64,000 nt of DNA. Origin: Acetilactobacillus jinshanensis (GTDB lineage Bacteria; Bacillota; Bacilli; Lactobacillales; Lactobacillaceae). The stretch lies in contig NZ_CP034726.1 of the NCBI RefSeq assembly GCF_004359375.1, positions 1,364,001 to 1,428,000 of the forward strand, read 5' to 3'. Each line of letters begins with the position of its first letter. The first letter of the stretch is position 1. The notes below the pieces were generated by a model. The model saw only the letters and a list, made by a program, of their open reading frames with translations. It made no database searches and was not told the origin of the DNA. Positions 37,316 through 46,635 of the stretch are shown one piece after another. A program made the position numbers and the translations under genes.

Positions 37316-38557
37316 TTACTTGTTACTAATGGATGCAATACCAGGTAATACGTTACCTTCTAAGTACTGTAATGAAGCACCACCACCGGTGGATACATGG
37401 CTAATGTCATTATCTAAGCCTAATGAGTGGATAGCAGCAGTAGAATCACCACCACCAACGATCGTGATAGCGTTCTTTAAGGTGCCTAAGAACTTACCAA
37501 TGGCTAAGGTACCTTTGGCAAAGTTACTCATTTCGCAAACACCCATTGGTCCGTTCCAAACAACGGTCTTTGCATTGCTCAAAACAGATTCGAACTTCTT
37601 AATGGACTTAGGACCGATGTCTAATGCCATCATGCCATCAGGAACTTCTTTAGAAACGGTAGTCTTGGCATCATTAGCGAACTTATCAGCACATACGGAG
37701 TCAACTGGTAAGACGATCTTGTCACCAGCTTTAGCTAAGATCTTCTTAGCTAACGGAATCTTATCTTTTTCAACTAATGACTTACCAATCTTTAAACCTT
37801 TAGCTGCATAGAAGGTGTATGCCATACCACCAGCGATGATAACTTTATCAACCTTTGGTAATAAGTTATCGATAACACCGATCTTACTGGATACTTTAGC
37901 ACCACCTAAAATGGCAACGAATGGACGCTTAGGATTGTTAACAGCGTGGCCTAAGTACTTGATTTCTTTCTGCATTAAGAAACCAACGGCAGTTGGCTTA
38001 CCAGCTTTCTTCATAGCGTCAGCGATACCAACATTAGAAGCATGCTTACGGTGAGCAGTACCAAAGGCATCGTTAACGAAGCAGTCACCTAATGAAGCCC
38101 AGTACTGACCTAACTTAGGGTCATTACCATGTTCACGCTTGATGTGCTTACCATTAACAACATCCTGGAAACGAGTGTTTTCAGCTAATAAGACGTCGCC
38201 ATCTTTCATCTTACTGATGGCAGCCTTCATTGGCTTACTGTTAACAGGGTCTTCAGCAGGCTTATCTGGATCAGCATAAGGAACAAAGATAACTGGCTGA
38301 TCTAATAATTTGGATAAGCGCTTTGCAACTGGCTTTAAGGATTTGCCCTTCTTGTCAGCTTCAGTATTGATACGGCCTAAGTGAGCAAAAATAATGGATT
38401 TGCCGTGATGAGCAATAACGTACTTAATAGTTGGTAATGCGGCTTTGATACGAGTATCATCCTGGATCTTACCGTTCTTCATTGGAACGTTAAAGTCTAA
38501 ACGCATTACGACTTTTTTATCATTAAGATTTAAATCTTTAATCGTTACTTTGGACAT
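37316..38557 (-). CDS. pgk: Phosphoglycerate kinase
   Basis: Makes ATP from 1,3-bisphosphoglycerate. 413 residues: [19 protein letters not shown] near 19-37, the hinge and nucleotide-binding segments [11 protein letters not shown] near 222 and [14 protein letters not shown] near 370. RBS AGGGAGG is optimal, as expected for a highly expressed gene. It lies 91 bases after gap, with a terminator between them that may give differential expression. Confidence 0.97.
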   Translation of the reverse strand: MSKVTIKDLNLNDKKVVMRLDFNVPMKNGKIQDDTRIKAALPTIKYVIAHHGKSIIFAHLGRINTEADKKGKSLKPVAKRLSKLLDQPVIFVPYADPDKPAEDPVNSKPMKAAISKMKDGDVLLAENTRFQDVVNGKHIKREHGNDPKLGQYWASLGDCFVNDAFGTAHRKHASNVGIADAMKKAGKPTAVGFLMQKEIKYLGHAVNNPKRPFVAILGGAKVSSKIGVIDNLLPKVDKVIIAGGMAYTFYAAKGLKIGKSLVEKDKIPLAKKILAKAGDKIVLPVDSVCADKFANDAKTTVSKEVPDGMMALDIGPKSIKKFESVLSNAKTVVWNGPMGVCEMSNFAKGTLAIGKFLGTLKNAITIVGGGDSTAAIHSLGLDNDISHVSTGGGASLQYLEGNVLPGIASISNK

Positions 38558-38581
38558 AACAATTACCTCCCTTTTTCAAAA

Positions 38582-38622
38582 ATAAAAGGCAGAGGAAGAT
38601 ATAACCTCCTCCGCCTTTTATA
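38582..38622 (-). terminator. Terminator after gap
   Basis: Stem AAAAGGCGGAGGA / TCCTCTGCCTTTT with loop and TATTTTTG tail on the minus strand. Confidence 0.88.
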
Positions 38623-38648
38623 CTAAACGTTTCAGTTATAATCGATAA

Positions 38649-39665
38649 TTATAATGAAGCGAAGTGTAATAAGGTTCTTACCATGTTGCAGGTAAAGCCA
38701 TATTCATTATCGTACCATGCGATGATACGTACGATCTGTTCACCTTCATCACCAGAGATGACTTTAGTGAATGCTGGTTCGAATAATGAACCATGGGTAT
38801 CATCACGTACATCAGTAGAAACGATGCGGTCAGGAGTGTAACCGAAAGCATCGTTATGCTTGCTTTCTAAGTACTTGTTAACTTGGTCAGCAGTAACTTT
38901 AGTCTTTGGTACGAAGTCTAACTGAGTAATTGAGCAGTCAGGACTTGGAACACGTAATGCGTAACCAGTTAACTTACCGTTTAATTCAGGAACAACTAAG
39001 CCGATAGCCTTAGCAGCACCAGAAGTATGTGGAATAATGTTAACGGCAGCAGCACGGTTGTTCTGTACCTTCTTACTGTTAGGGCCATCTAAAGTAGCCT
39101 GAGTAGCAGTGTAAGAATGAGCAGTTACCATGGAACCAACTTTGATACCGAACTTCTTGTTGATCCAGTATGCCATTGGTGCTAAGCAACTAGTGGTACA
39201 AGAACCAGCAGAAACGATCTTATCATCGCTAGTTAAAGTATCTAAGTTAACGTTAGGAACAACGGTCTTAACATCATTACCAGCAGGTGCAGAAATTAAT
39301 ACACGCTTAGCACCAGCCTTGATGTGAGCCATTGACTTCTGCTTAGAAGTGTAGAAACCAGTACATTCCAATACGAAGTCAACGCCATCGTTCTTAACCC
39401 ACGGAATCTTGGATGCGTCAGGTTGAGCGTATACTGGGTATTCTTTACCATCAACAACGATACCCTTGTTATCATCAGCAACAGAAACTTTGCCTGGGTA
39501 TCTGCCATGAGTAGAATCATACTTAAGTAAGTATGCTAACATTGCAGGAGTAGTTAAATCATTGATAGCAACAACTTTAATCTTGTCAGAGTTTAACTGG
39601 GCGATACGACGAAATGCTAAACGGCCGATACGTCCAAAACCATTAATACCAATTTTAACAGTCAT
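38649..39665 (-). CDS. gap: Glyceraldehyde-3-phosphate dehydrogenase
   Basis: NAD-dependent oxidation and phosphorylation of glyceraldehyde-3-phosphate. 338 residues from the ATG at 39665 (MTVKIGINGFGRIGR), after AGGGAGG. The catalytic Cys156 is in GSCTTSCLAPMAYW; the Asn that nearly always follows (SCTTNxLAP) is Ser159 here. The catalytic His is in VTAHSYTATQ near 182 and the C-terminal WYDNEYGFTCNMVR is normal. Two promoter candidates and a structured leader lie upstream. No cggR repressor gene precedes it. Confidence 0.96.
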   Translation of the reverse strand: MTVKIGINGFGRIGRLAFRRIAQLNSDKIKVVAINDLTTPAMLAYLLKYDSTHGRYPGKVSVADDNKGIVVDGKEYPVYAQPDASKIPWVKNDGVDFVLECTGFYTSKQKSMAHIKAGAKRVLISAPAGNDVKTVVPNVNLDTLTSDDKIVSAGSCTTSCLAPMAYWINKKFGIKVGSMVTAHSYTATQATLDGPNSKKVQNNRAAAVNIIPHTSGAAKAIGLVVPELNGKLTGYALRVPSPDCSITQLDFVPKTKVTADQVNKYLESKHNDAFGYTPDRIVSTDVRDDTHGSLFEPAFTKVISGDEGEQIVRIIAWYDNEYGFTCNMVRTLLHFASL

Positions 39666-39711
39666 ATAATGTTTTCCTCCCTTAAAAACATCTAATAAGT
39701 AGTACATTGTT

Positions 39712-39740
39712 ATAATACCACTTTTAGTTTACAGTGTCAG
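39712..39740 (-). promoter_or_regulatory. Proximal gap promoter (P2)
   Basis: -35 CTGACA (39735-39740), spacer of 17, -10 TATTAT (39712-39717), giving a leader of about 40 bases. An 8 bp inverted repeat lies directly upstream of the -35. Confidence 0.6.
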
Positions 39741-39791
39741 CTAAGTCGTTCCTTACGAACAACGTATTTATGCATTGAATCGTCAACTTAG
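39741..39791 (-). promoter_or_regulatory. Inverted repeats between the two gap promoters
   Basis: Outer stem CTAAGTTG / CGACTTAG (39784-39791 with 39741-39748) and an inner stem GTTGTTC / GAACGAC (39757-39763 with 39745-39751) share the CGAC bases and so cannot form fully at once. They could be an RNA switch in transcripts from P1 or an operator for P2. It does not match the CggR operator. Confidence 0.45.
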
Positions 39792-39830
39792 ATAACATTG
39801 GAGATAGGGACTTTCCCTTCATCTAAATTT

Positions 39831-39859
39831 AGTATATCAACGACCCCTAGCATTTGCAA
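39831..39859 (-). promoter_or_regulatory. Distal gap promoter (P1)
   Basis: -35 TTGCAA (39854-39859), spacer of 17, extended -10 TGA-TATACT (box 39831-39836). Predicted leader of about 160 bases. Confidence 0.6.
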
Positions 39860-39913
39860 ACACTTTACCTATAGCCAGGCACCACCATAAATGTGTGAAT
39901 GCAAGCCTATATA

Positions 39914-39922
39914 TGTTATACT
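39914..39922 (+). promoter_or_regulatory. Promoter of tRNA-Arg
   Basis: Extended -10 TGT-TATACT (box 39917-39922) with poor -35, 12 bases before the tRNA. Confidence 0.55.
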
Positions 39923-39934
39923 TTTACATGTAAT

Positions 39935-40006
39935 GCACCTGTAGTGTAATGGATAGCACACAAGATCCCGGTTCTTGGGATGAGGGTTCGATTCCCTCCA
40001 GGTGCA
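39935..40006 (+). tRNA. tRNA-Arg, anticodon CCG, with C33
   Basis: Cloverleaf: acceptor GCACCTG/CAGGTGC, D-stem GTGT/GCAC, anticodon stem CAAGA/TCTTG, T-stem GAGGG/CCCTC, discriminator A, no encoded CCA. The anticodon loop is TCCCGGT, so the anticodon is CCG (CGG codons) and position 33 is C, not U. In related tRNA-Arg(CCG) the loop is CTCCGGN, so the change looks like CT to TC at 32-33. A promoter precedes it and a hairpin follows. Confidence 0.92.
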
Positions 40007-40028
40007 TATTTTAACAGCAGGAAACGCG

Positions 40029-40058
40029 GCCTAAGTTGATTTAACTTAGGCTATATTT
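40029..40058 (+). terminator. Terminator after tRNA-Arg
   Basis: Perfect stem GCCTAAGTT / AACTTAGGC with loop GATTT and a moderate T-rich tail (TATATTTT). Confidence 0.65.
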
Positions 40059-40121
40059 TAGACTTTCTCAAAAATTGCCGTTAAAATATCATTGAACTTC
40101 TCAATCAAAGGAGGAAAATTT

Positions 40122-40715
40122 ATGAACTTAGTTCCGACTGTAATTGAAAAGACAGCTAACGGTGAACGAGCCTATGATATTTATTCTCGTTTACTTAAGG
40201 ATCGCATTATCATGCTTTCCGGTCCGATCGAAGATAACATGGCTAATTCAATTATCGCTCAATTGTTATTCTTGGATGCTCAGGATTCTGATAAAGACAT
40301 CTATCTTTACATTAATTCACCCGGTGGTGTCATTACGTCAGGTATGGCTATCTACGATACCATGAAATTTGTTAAATCTGATGTTGAAACCATCGTAATG
40401 GGCATGGCTGCATCCATGGCTAGTGTCTTGGCTTCATCTGGTACCAAAGGTAAACGCTTTGGCTTACCACATTCACAAGTCTTAATCCATCAACCATCCG
40501 GTGGTGCTAAAGGTCAGCAAACTGAAATTCAGATTGCTGCTCAGGCCATTTTAGATGCCCGTAAGATGATGACTAAGATTTTAGCCAAGAATACTGGTCA
40601 AAGTGTTGAACAGATCACCAAGGATACTGAACGTGATCATTACTTTACTGCTCAGCAAGCCGTTAAGTATGGTCTGTTAGATGGCATTATGACCAATAAA
40701 GGCGAAAAGAAATAA
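40122..40715 (+). CDS. clpP: ATP-dependent Clp protease proteolytic subunit
   Basis: Serine protease tetradecamer that works with Clp ATPases in protein quality control. 197 residues from the ATG at 40122, seven bases after a perfect AAAGGAGG; an upstream ATG at 40092 is less likely. Catalytic triad: Ser in [14 protein letters not shown] near 98, His in [12 protein letters not shown] near 123 and Asp in TERDHYF near 172. A weak promoter TTAGAC-18-TAAAAT lies about 55 bases upstream. I saw no CtsR box. Confidence 0.97.
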   Translation: MNLVPTVIEKTANGERAYDIYSRLLKDRIIMLSGPIEDNMANSIIAQLLFLDAQDSDKDIYLYINSPGGVITSGMAIYDTMKFVKSDVETIVMGMAASMASVLASSGTKGKRFGLPHSQVLIHQPSGGAKGQQTEIQIAAQAILDARKMMTKILAKNTGQSVEQITKDTERDHYFTAQQAVKYGLLDGIMTNKGEKK

Positions 40716-40738
40716 CGAATTTAAATCTTAAATAACAT

Positions 40739-40782
40739 ATAAAAAAGCGCTGAAATTATTAAATAATTTCAGCGCTTTTATT
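40739..40782. terminator. Bidirectional terminator between clpP and whiA
   Basis: Perfect 14 bp stem GCGCTGAAATTATT / AATAATTTCAGCGC with a single-base loop, flanked by six As on one side and Ts on the other. Confidence 0.92.
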
Positions 40783-40795
40783 TTTATCTTAAAAT

Positions 40796-41752
40796 TTATT
40801 TTTTAGCGTTTGCAATTTCTTGGTAGTTGTTCCGTAGATTTTCGGCGTATTTATTAATTTTCCGTAACCGGTGATTAACGCCCGATTTAGAGATCGGTCC
40901 TCCAGCAACAATTTGTCCCAACTGCTTCAAACTAACCTCTTGATGCGTCATTCGAGCAATTGCGACGTTTTGTAACTTCTTTGGCAATTGCTTTAACCCA
41001 ACCGTCTTTTGGATAAATTGAATGTTAGCAATCTGACGAGTCGACGCATCGGCCACCTTATTCATGTTGGCATTTTCACAGTTGACCAGTCGATTAACCG
41101 AATTACTCATATCACGAACAATCCGAATATCTTCAAACTTCAGCATTGAATTCGTAGCACCAATCAATTGCAGAAACTCCGCAATCCGTTCGGCTTCTTT
41201 TAAGTAGGTAATGTATCCACTTCTTCGGCTCGTCGTTTTGGCATGAAGATGGTAATGGTTCATCATCTTGGCGATCATTTCATTATGATTTTCGTATAAT
41301 GAATAAATTTCCAGATGATAACGCGATGTTTTTGGGTTATTAACCGATCCACCCGCTAAAAAGGCACCCCGCAAATAAGAGCGCATCCGGGCATCGTTAT
41401 TTAAAATTGATTTCGGCACCGATTCACTTAGACCATGACTACTTAAAATCCCAATGTCGCTTAAGATTTCTGAAGCGTGCTGCTGAATTTGAACGATATA
41501 GATATTATTCTTTTCCAACTTCATTCGCTTTCGGACGATGATGTTAGTTTGAACATGATAAAATTCAAGCATCAATGAATAGATCCGTTTAGCAATTGAC
41601 GGGTTTTCGGTCTGAACGTTCAGTGTTAGATGATGGTTCCATAACACCACGGATCCATTCATTCTAATTAAAGCCATGAGCTCAGCTTTAGCATTACTCC
41701 GGTGAACGGTCAGATGAGTTAATTCATTTTTAACTTCACTTGCGTATGACAC
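40796..41752 (-). CDS. whiA: DNA-binding protein WhiA
   Basis: 318 residues; N-terminal LAGLIDADG-like fold in two halves (SVVLWNHHL..., [23 protein letters not shown] near 127) and a C-terminal helix-turn-helix ([23 protein letters not shown] (part), near 274). WhiA influences cell division and chromosome segregation in Firmicutes. The start is a GTG. It is the last gene of rapZ-yvcK-whiA, a highly conserved trio. Confidence 0.95.
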   Translation of the reverse strand: MSYASEVKNELTHLTVHRSNAKAELMALIRMNGSVVLWNHHLTLNVQTENPSIAKRIYSLMLEFYHVQTNIIVRKRMKLEKNNIYIVQIQQHASEILSDIGILSSHGLSESVPKSILNNDARMRSYLRGAFLAGGSVNNPKTSRYHLEIYSLYENHNEMIAKMMNHYHLHAKTTSRRSGYITYLKEAERIAEFLQLIGATNSMLKFEDIRIVRDMSNSVNRLVNCENANMNKVADASTRQIANIQFIQKTVGLKQLPKKLQNVAIARMTHQEVSLKQLGQIVAGGPISKSGVNHRLRKINKYAENLRNNYQEIANAKK

Positions 41753-41774
41753 TCACAAGCACCAGCTTTCGTTA

Positions 41775-42749
41775 TTACTTGTTATTAACCAGTTTCATTA
41801 ATTCATTGGCAATCATCTTACCGCTGCATACGGCATCCCCATCTGTCATTACCAAAAATGGTTTGTAGATCGGCTGGCAATGCTGCTGTTTCATGGCTTC
41901 TGGATCAGTCTTGACTTGATATGAGTACTCAGTGTACTTCTTAAAATCAACTGAATTAGCGGGGATCTTTTTATCGTTAACCAAAGCGTAGTTGACGAAC
42001 TGATGACCAACGTTCTTGTTTAAAGCCTTAACATGGTCCGCATCGGTATAGCCACTGGTTTCACCCTTCTGGGTCAAGGCGTTACATACGTAAACCACCT
42101 GGGCACCAGATTTAACAACGGCTTCGCCAAGATCAGGAATTACTAAATTAGGCATAACACTGGTGTATAGGCTACCTGGCCCTAAGACGATTTGGTCGGC
42201 ATTCATAATGGCGTGAATTGCCTGCGGTAAAGCCTTTGGTTCGTTACCTCTAGCGTCACTGGTCCATAACTTAGCAATTGATTTATGAGCGGCCGTGATT
42301 TCAGATTCACCCTGGATCATCGTTCCATCAGTAAATTTGGCGCTGATGTTCAAAGCTTGATTACAAGCCGGATAAATATGACCGTTAACCTTCATAATTT
42401 TACACAGATCCTGGACCGCGTTATTAATATTGCCATCCTTTTCAAGAGCAGCTGCTAGAAGTAAATTACCGATCGTGTGGTGAGCCAAAAATTTATCATT
42501 ATTTTTAAAGCGGTATTCAAATAAATCTAAGTCGGCTTTTGGTAACGTTGACATGGCACTTAAGCAATTCCGTAAGTCACCCATGGGTACCATACCCAAT
42601 AACTTACGTAAAATCCCGGTTGAGCCACCATCATCCGCAACGGTCACAACCGCCGTTAAATTAATGGGTTCATCCTTTAAATCCTTTAAAATTGACGGAA
42701 TTCCAGTTCCGCCACCGATAACAACTACATTCGGTTTCTTATCCATCAT
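41775..42749 (-). CDS. yvcK: Gluconeogenesis factor YvcK
   Basis: 324 residues of the CofD-like family that binds UDP-sugars and affects growth on gluconeogenic carbon and wall synthesis in Bacillus. Rossmann start NVVVIGGGTGIPSILKDL (residues 6-23) and TVADDGGSTGILRKLLG near 35. Two adjacent ATGs are possible starts; the second fits the GGTGA ribosome site slightly better. It lies 22 bases upstream of whiA. Confidence 0.94.
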   Translation of the reverse strand: MMDKKPNVVVIGGGTGIPSILKDLKDEPINLTAVVTVADDGGSTGILRKLLGMVPMGDLRNCLSAMSTLPKADLDLFEYRFKNNDKFLAHHTIGNLLLAAALEKDGNINNAVQDLCKIMKVNGHIYPACNQALNISAKFTDGTMIQGESEITAAHKSIAKLWTSDARGNEPKALPQAIHAIMNADQIVLGPGSLYTSVMPNLVIPDLGEAVVKSGAQVVYVCNALTQKGETSGYTDADHVKALNKNVGHQFVNYALVNDKKIPANSVDFKKYTEYSYQVKTDPEAMKQQHCQPIYKPFLVMTDGDAVCSGKMIANELMKLVNNK

Positions 42750-42770
42750 TAATCACCGTTTCTAAATAAA

Positions 42771-43640
42771 TTATTTTTCTTGATAACTTTTCTTGACGTC
42801 CCGGTGATAGACATTCACGGGATAATCATGGCTTAACACTTCAGCAACTTTTCGAGCGACCGTTACCGAACGATGCTGGCCACCGGTACAACCGATCGCG
42901 ATCGTTAAGTTTGGCTTACCCTCTTTAATGTAGCCCGGAATTGAAAACTTAAGTAAATCAATAAATTTCCGACAGAATTCCTGAGTCATAGGCTTATCCA
43001 TGACGTAGTTATAGACATCCGCATCCAGACCATTTTGATGTCTTAATTTTTGGATATAAAACGGGTTCGGTAAAAAGCGAACGTCTTCCACAATGTCAGC
43101 ATCCAACGGCATCCCGTATTTAAAGCCAAATGACATTACATCAATATGAAATGCTTTCTTGTGGCTGATCGGGAAATTAATATTTAACCGTTGCTTTAAA
43201 CTAGTAGGCTTTAAGTTCGTCGTACCAATTAAGATCGTGGCTTCCTGTTTCAAAGGCCGGTTTAATCGACGCTCTTCCGCAATTCCATCAACCACCCGAT
43301 GATATGGCGATAACGGATGTGAATGACGATGCTCCTTATATCGAGCGATTAATTGTTGATCTGACGCATCCATAAAAATTACTTTAGCTTCGTTTTTGTG
43401 AACGATTGAATTCAATAATTTTGCAACGGGCTTAAACTGATTAGCTCGCTGGAGGTTAATCACAGCAGCAGCTTTTTTAATGTCTGAATTATCCCTAACC
43501 GTCGAGATTAAATGTTTAATCAAATGAACGGGTAGATTATCAACACAGAAGTAACCCATCTCTCCAAAATCATTAAGAGCGGATTTCTTTCCAGCACCGT
43601 TCATACCAACGATAAGAATTAACTTTTGGTTTAATTTCAC
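42771..43640 (-). CDS. rapZ: RNase adapter/nucleotide-binding protein RapZ (YvcJ)
   Basis: P-loop protein of 289 residues; Walker A ILIVGMNGAGKKSALNDF near 8-25 (Lys-Lys-Ser in place of the usual Lys-Ser/Thr), FCVDNLP near 32 and the C-terminal IAIGCTGGQHRSVTVARKVAE (part) near 248. Gram-positive members bind nucleotide and affect competence in Bacillus; RNase targeting is an enterobacterial role. The start is a GTG at 43640, nine bases after AGGTG; the upstream frame has no ribosome site. Confidence 0.94.
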   Translation of the reverse strand: MKLNQKLILIVGMNGAGKKSALNDFGEMGYFCVDNLPVHLIKHLISTVRDNSDIKKAAAVINLQRANQFKPVAKLLNSIVHKNEAKVIFMDASDQQLIARYKEHRHSHPLSPYHRVVDGIAEERRLNRPLKQEATILIGTTNLKPTSLKQRLNINFPISHKKAFHIDVMSFGFKYGMPLDADIVEDVRFLPNPFYIQKLRHQNGLDADVYNYVMDKPMTQEFCRKFIDLLKFSIPGYIKEGKPNLTIAIGCTGGQHRSVTVARKVAEVLSHDYPVNVYHRDVKKSYQEK

Positions 43641-43669
43641 TGAATTTTCACCTGATTCGGTACTTACAT

Positions 43670-43678
43670 AGTATAACA
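43670..43678 (-). promoter_or_regulatory. Candidate promoter for rapZ-yvcK-whiA
   Basis: Extended -10 TGT-TATACT (box 43670-43675) about 30 bases before rapZ; the -35 is poor. Confidence 0.45.
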
Positions 43679-43707
43679 TACCGGGCGTGTCATTTATTAT
43701 GAAATGG

Positions 43708-43734
43708 AAATGGCTACCAGATTGGTAACCATTT
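43708..43734 (-). terminator. Hairpin after uvrA
   Basis: 11 bp stem AAATGGTTACC / GGTAGCCATTT with loop AATCT; the following bases are only moderately T-rich, so termination may be partial. Confidence 0.5.
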
Positions 43735-43743
43735 CTGTAATCC

Positions 43744-46620
43744 TTACTTATTTTTCTTTTTACGTTTTAAAGCGTTCTTAGTTCGTTTCGTATCGGTCTC
43801 TAAAACGGGCTTTAGATATTGACCGGTATAACTCTTTTTGACCCGGGCAATATGTTCAGGAGTTCCTTTAGCAACGATGGTTCCACCACCGTCACCACCA
43901 TCGGGACCTAAGTCGATGATGTAGTCGGCAGTCTTAATAACGTCCATGTTATGTTCAATAATCAATACGGTGTTACCCTGATCAACTAAGCGGTGAAGAA
44001 TTTTTAATAAGCGCTTAATATCATCCATATGTAAACCGATCGTCGGTTCGTCTAGGATGTACAAATTATTACCACTGGAACGTTTGTATAATTCAGCGGC
44101 TAACTTCATTCGCTGGGCTTCACCACCGGATAACGTCGTGGCGGATTGGCCTAACTTAACGTAACCTAAGCCAACGTCATTAATCGTCTTTAACTTTCGA
44201 GTGATCTTTGGAATCGCGTGGAAGAACTTCAGAGCTTCACTGACGGTCATATCCAAGACCTGAGCAATGTTCTTACCTCGGTATTCAACCTGAAGCGTTT
44301 CGGCATTATAACGGGTCCCATGACAAACTTCACACGGTACGTATACCGGTGGCAAGAAGTCCATATCAATCTTTAAGATCCCGTTACCGTGACAAGCTTC
44401 ACAACGACCGCCTTTAACATTAAAGCTAAAGCGACCCTTTTGGTAACCACGGACCTTGGCTTCACTAGTCTTAGCGAATAGAGCTCTGATATCATCGAAG
44501 ACCCCGGTATAAGTAGCTGGATTACTACGTGGGGTGCGACCAATTGGACTTTGGTTAATATTAATGATCTTGTCAATATTCTTGTAGCCCCGAATTGAAC
44601 GGTACTTACCCGGTTTCTTGGAATTATTATTTAACTTCTGAGCTAAAGCTCGTTCCAAAGTGTCATCGATCAGCGTGGATTTTCCAGACCCAGAAACACC
44701 GGTGACAACGACGAATTCGCCTAACGGAATGCTGACCGTGACGTTCTTTAAATTATTTTCCTGGCAACCGGTAATCGTAATCTTTTTACCGTTACCTTTT
44801 CGACGCTTTAATGGCACTGGAATGAATTTCTTACCAGATAAGTATTGACCGGTAATCGATTGTGGAGTTTCCATAATCTGTTTCGGCGTTCCTTCGGCCA
44901 TCAAGTGGCCACCGTTAGCTCCGGCGCCAGGACCGATATCAACCATGTAATCAGCGTTCAGCATGGTGTTCTTATCGTGTTCAACGACGACTAGAGTATT
45001 GCCTAAATCTCGCATGGCCTTTAACGAACGAATCAAACGATCGTTATCACGCATGTGAAGACCAATTGACGGTTCATCAAGTACGTACAGGACACCGGAT
45101 AAGTTAGACCCAATCTGGGTAGCTAAACGAATTCGCTGGGATTCTCCACCTGATAACGTCGTGGCGGATCGGGATAAAGTTAAATAACTCAAGCCAACGT
45201 TTTTTAGGAAGGTCAAACGATCAATGATTTCCTTTAAGATTGGTTTCGCAATCGCACTATCCTGTTGATCAAATTTTAAACCTTTAAAGAATTTCAATTC
45301 TTTACCGATATCTAGATTGGAGATCTGACCAATATTTTTACCGTCAATCTTGACACATAAAGCTCGCCGGTTTAGACGATAGCCATGACAATCATGACAG
45401 GTTAACTGGGTCATGTACTTTCGCATTACTTTACGGGTAAAATCACTATTGGTCTTACGGTAACGACGCCGAATGTTGTTCATAACCCCTTCAAAAGGCA
45501 TGTCCTTATCACGAACGTGACCAAACCGACTCTTAAAGTGGAAATGAAATTCCTTACCGTTAGATCCATAAAGTAATAACTTGCGTTGCTTTAACGGTAG
45601 TTTTTTGTAAGGCGTATTCATATCAATCTTGAAATGATGACAAGCTTGCGCAAGCATCTCAGGATAATAATGGGAACTAATTGGGTTCCATGGGTCCAAA
45701 GCACCGTCTTTTAAGGTCTTGTTTGGATCAGGAATCACCAAATCCTTATCAACTTCTAATTTAATCCCTAAGCCACTGCATCGTGGGCAAGCTCCAATCG
45801 GTGAATTAAACGAGAATAACCTGGGTTCCAATCGACCAACTGAGAAGCCACAAAGCGGACACGAGTAATGTTCAGAGAACATCATGTTCTTACGGGCGCC
45901 CAGAAAATCAGCAATTGCGTAACCATGACTAAGCTTTAAAGCGGCTTCTAATGAATCAGCTAATCGGGCGTTAATGCCTTTACGAACAATGATTCGGTCA
46001 ACGACCACGCTGATGTCATGCCGTTTCTTAGGATCGATCTTAAATTTTTCACCTAATTCAACGGTCTGACCATCGACCTGAACTCGTACGAAGCCGTCTT
46101 TCTGGATCTGTCTAAACAGCATCTTAAACTGACCACGGCGATTACGAACCAACGGTGACAAGATCTGCATTTTGGTCCGTTCTGGTAACTTCATGATTCG
46201 GTTAATCATCTGATCAATTGATTCACTGGTGATCTTAGTTCCATCGTTAGGACAGATTGGGGTTCCCACTCGAGCCCATAGTAAGCGATAGTAATCGTTA
46301 ATTTCAGTCACAGTTCCCACGGTTGAACGCGGATTATGCGACGTCGTTTTCTGGTTAATGGAGATGGCAGGACTTAAGCCCGTAATTGAATCAACATCCG
46401 GCTTATTCATCTGACCCAATAACTGTTGAGCATAAGACGATAAGCTTTCAACGTACCGACGCTGACCTTCGGCATATAACGTATCAAAAGCCAGTGACGT
46501 TTTACCGGATCCAGAGAGACCGGTCATGACGGTCAGCTTATTTTTAGGTATCTTAACGTTGATGTTCTTAAGATTATGCTCGCGAGCACCACGAATTATA
46601 ATGTATTTATTGTCGTTCAA
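43744..46620 (-). CDS. uvrA: UvrABC excinuclease subunit A
   Basis: Damage-recognising ATPase of nucleotide excision repair, 958 residues. Two ABC domains: Walker [13 protein letters not shown] near 35 and [12 protein letters not shown] near 645, signatures LSGGESQR near 492 and LSGGEAQR near 830. The zinc motifs CPLCGFSVG...CPRCSGLG (near 255-285) and CEACHGNG...CEVCHGTR (near 740-770) are intact. The start is a TTG, seven bases after GGGGA. It is coupled to uvrB 15 bases upstream. Confidence 0.98.
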   Translation of the reverse strand: MNDNKYIIIRGAREHNLKNINVKIPKNKLTVMTGLSGSGKTSLAFDTLYAEGQRRYVESLSSYAQQLLGQMNKPDVDSITGLSPAISINQKTTSHNPRSTVGTVTEINDYYRLLWARVGTPICPNDGTKITSESIDQMINRIMKLPERTKMQILSPLVRNRRGQFKMLFRQIQKDGFVRVQVDGQTVELGEKFKIDPKKRHDISVVVDRIIVRKGINARLADSLEAALKLSHGYAIADFLGARKNMMFSEHYSCPLCGFSVGRLEPRLFSFNSPIGACPRCSGLGIKLEVDKDLVIPDPNKTLKDGALDPWNPISSHYYPEMLAQACHHFKIDMNTPYKKLPLKQRKLLLYGSNGKEFHFHFKSRFGHVRDKDMPFEGVMNNIRRRYRKTNSDFTRKVMRKYMTQLTCHDCHGYRLNRRALCVKIDGKNIGQISNLDIGKELKFFKGLKFDQQDSAIAKPILKEIIDRLTFLKNVGLSYLTLSRSATTLSGGESQRIRLATQIGSNLSGVLYVLDEPSIGLHMRDNDRLIRSLKAMRDLGNTLVVVEHDKNTMLNADYMVDIGPGAGANGGHLMAEGTPKQIMETPQSITGQYLSGKKFIPVPLKRRKGNGKKITITGCQENNLKNVTVSIPLGEFVVVTGVSGSGKSTLIDDTLERALAQKLNNNSKKPGKYRSIRGYKNIDKIININQSPIGRTPRSNPATYTGVFDDIRALFAKTSEAKVRGYQKGRFSFNVKGGRCEACHGNGILKIDMDFLPPVYVPCEVCHGTRYNAETLQVEYRGKNIAQVLDMTVSEALKFFHAIPKITRKLKTINDVGLGYVKLGQSATTLSGGEAQRMKLAAELYKRSSGNNLYILDEPTIGLHMDDIKRLLKILHRLVDQGNTVLIIEHNMDVIKTADYIIDLGPDGGDGGGTIVAKGTPEHIARVKKSYTGQYLKPVLETDTKRTKNALKRKKKNK

Positions 46621-46635
46621 TTTAGCATCCCCAAA

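Noticed and set aside
39741-39791. CggR operator upstream of gap
   Set aside because: The repeats do not contain the CGGGAC/TGTC pattern of known CggR operators.
40007-40121. Possible CtsR box or CIRCE element before clpP
   Set aside because: No heptad pair like GGTCAAA or inverted CIRCE repeat could be found.
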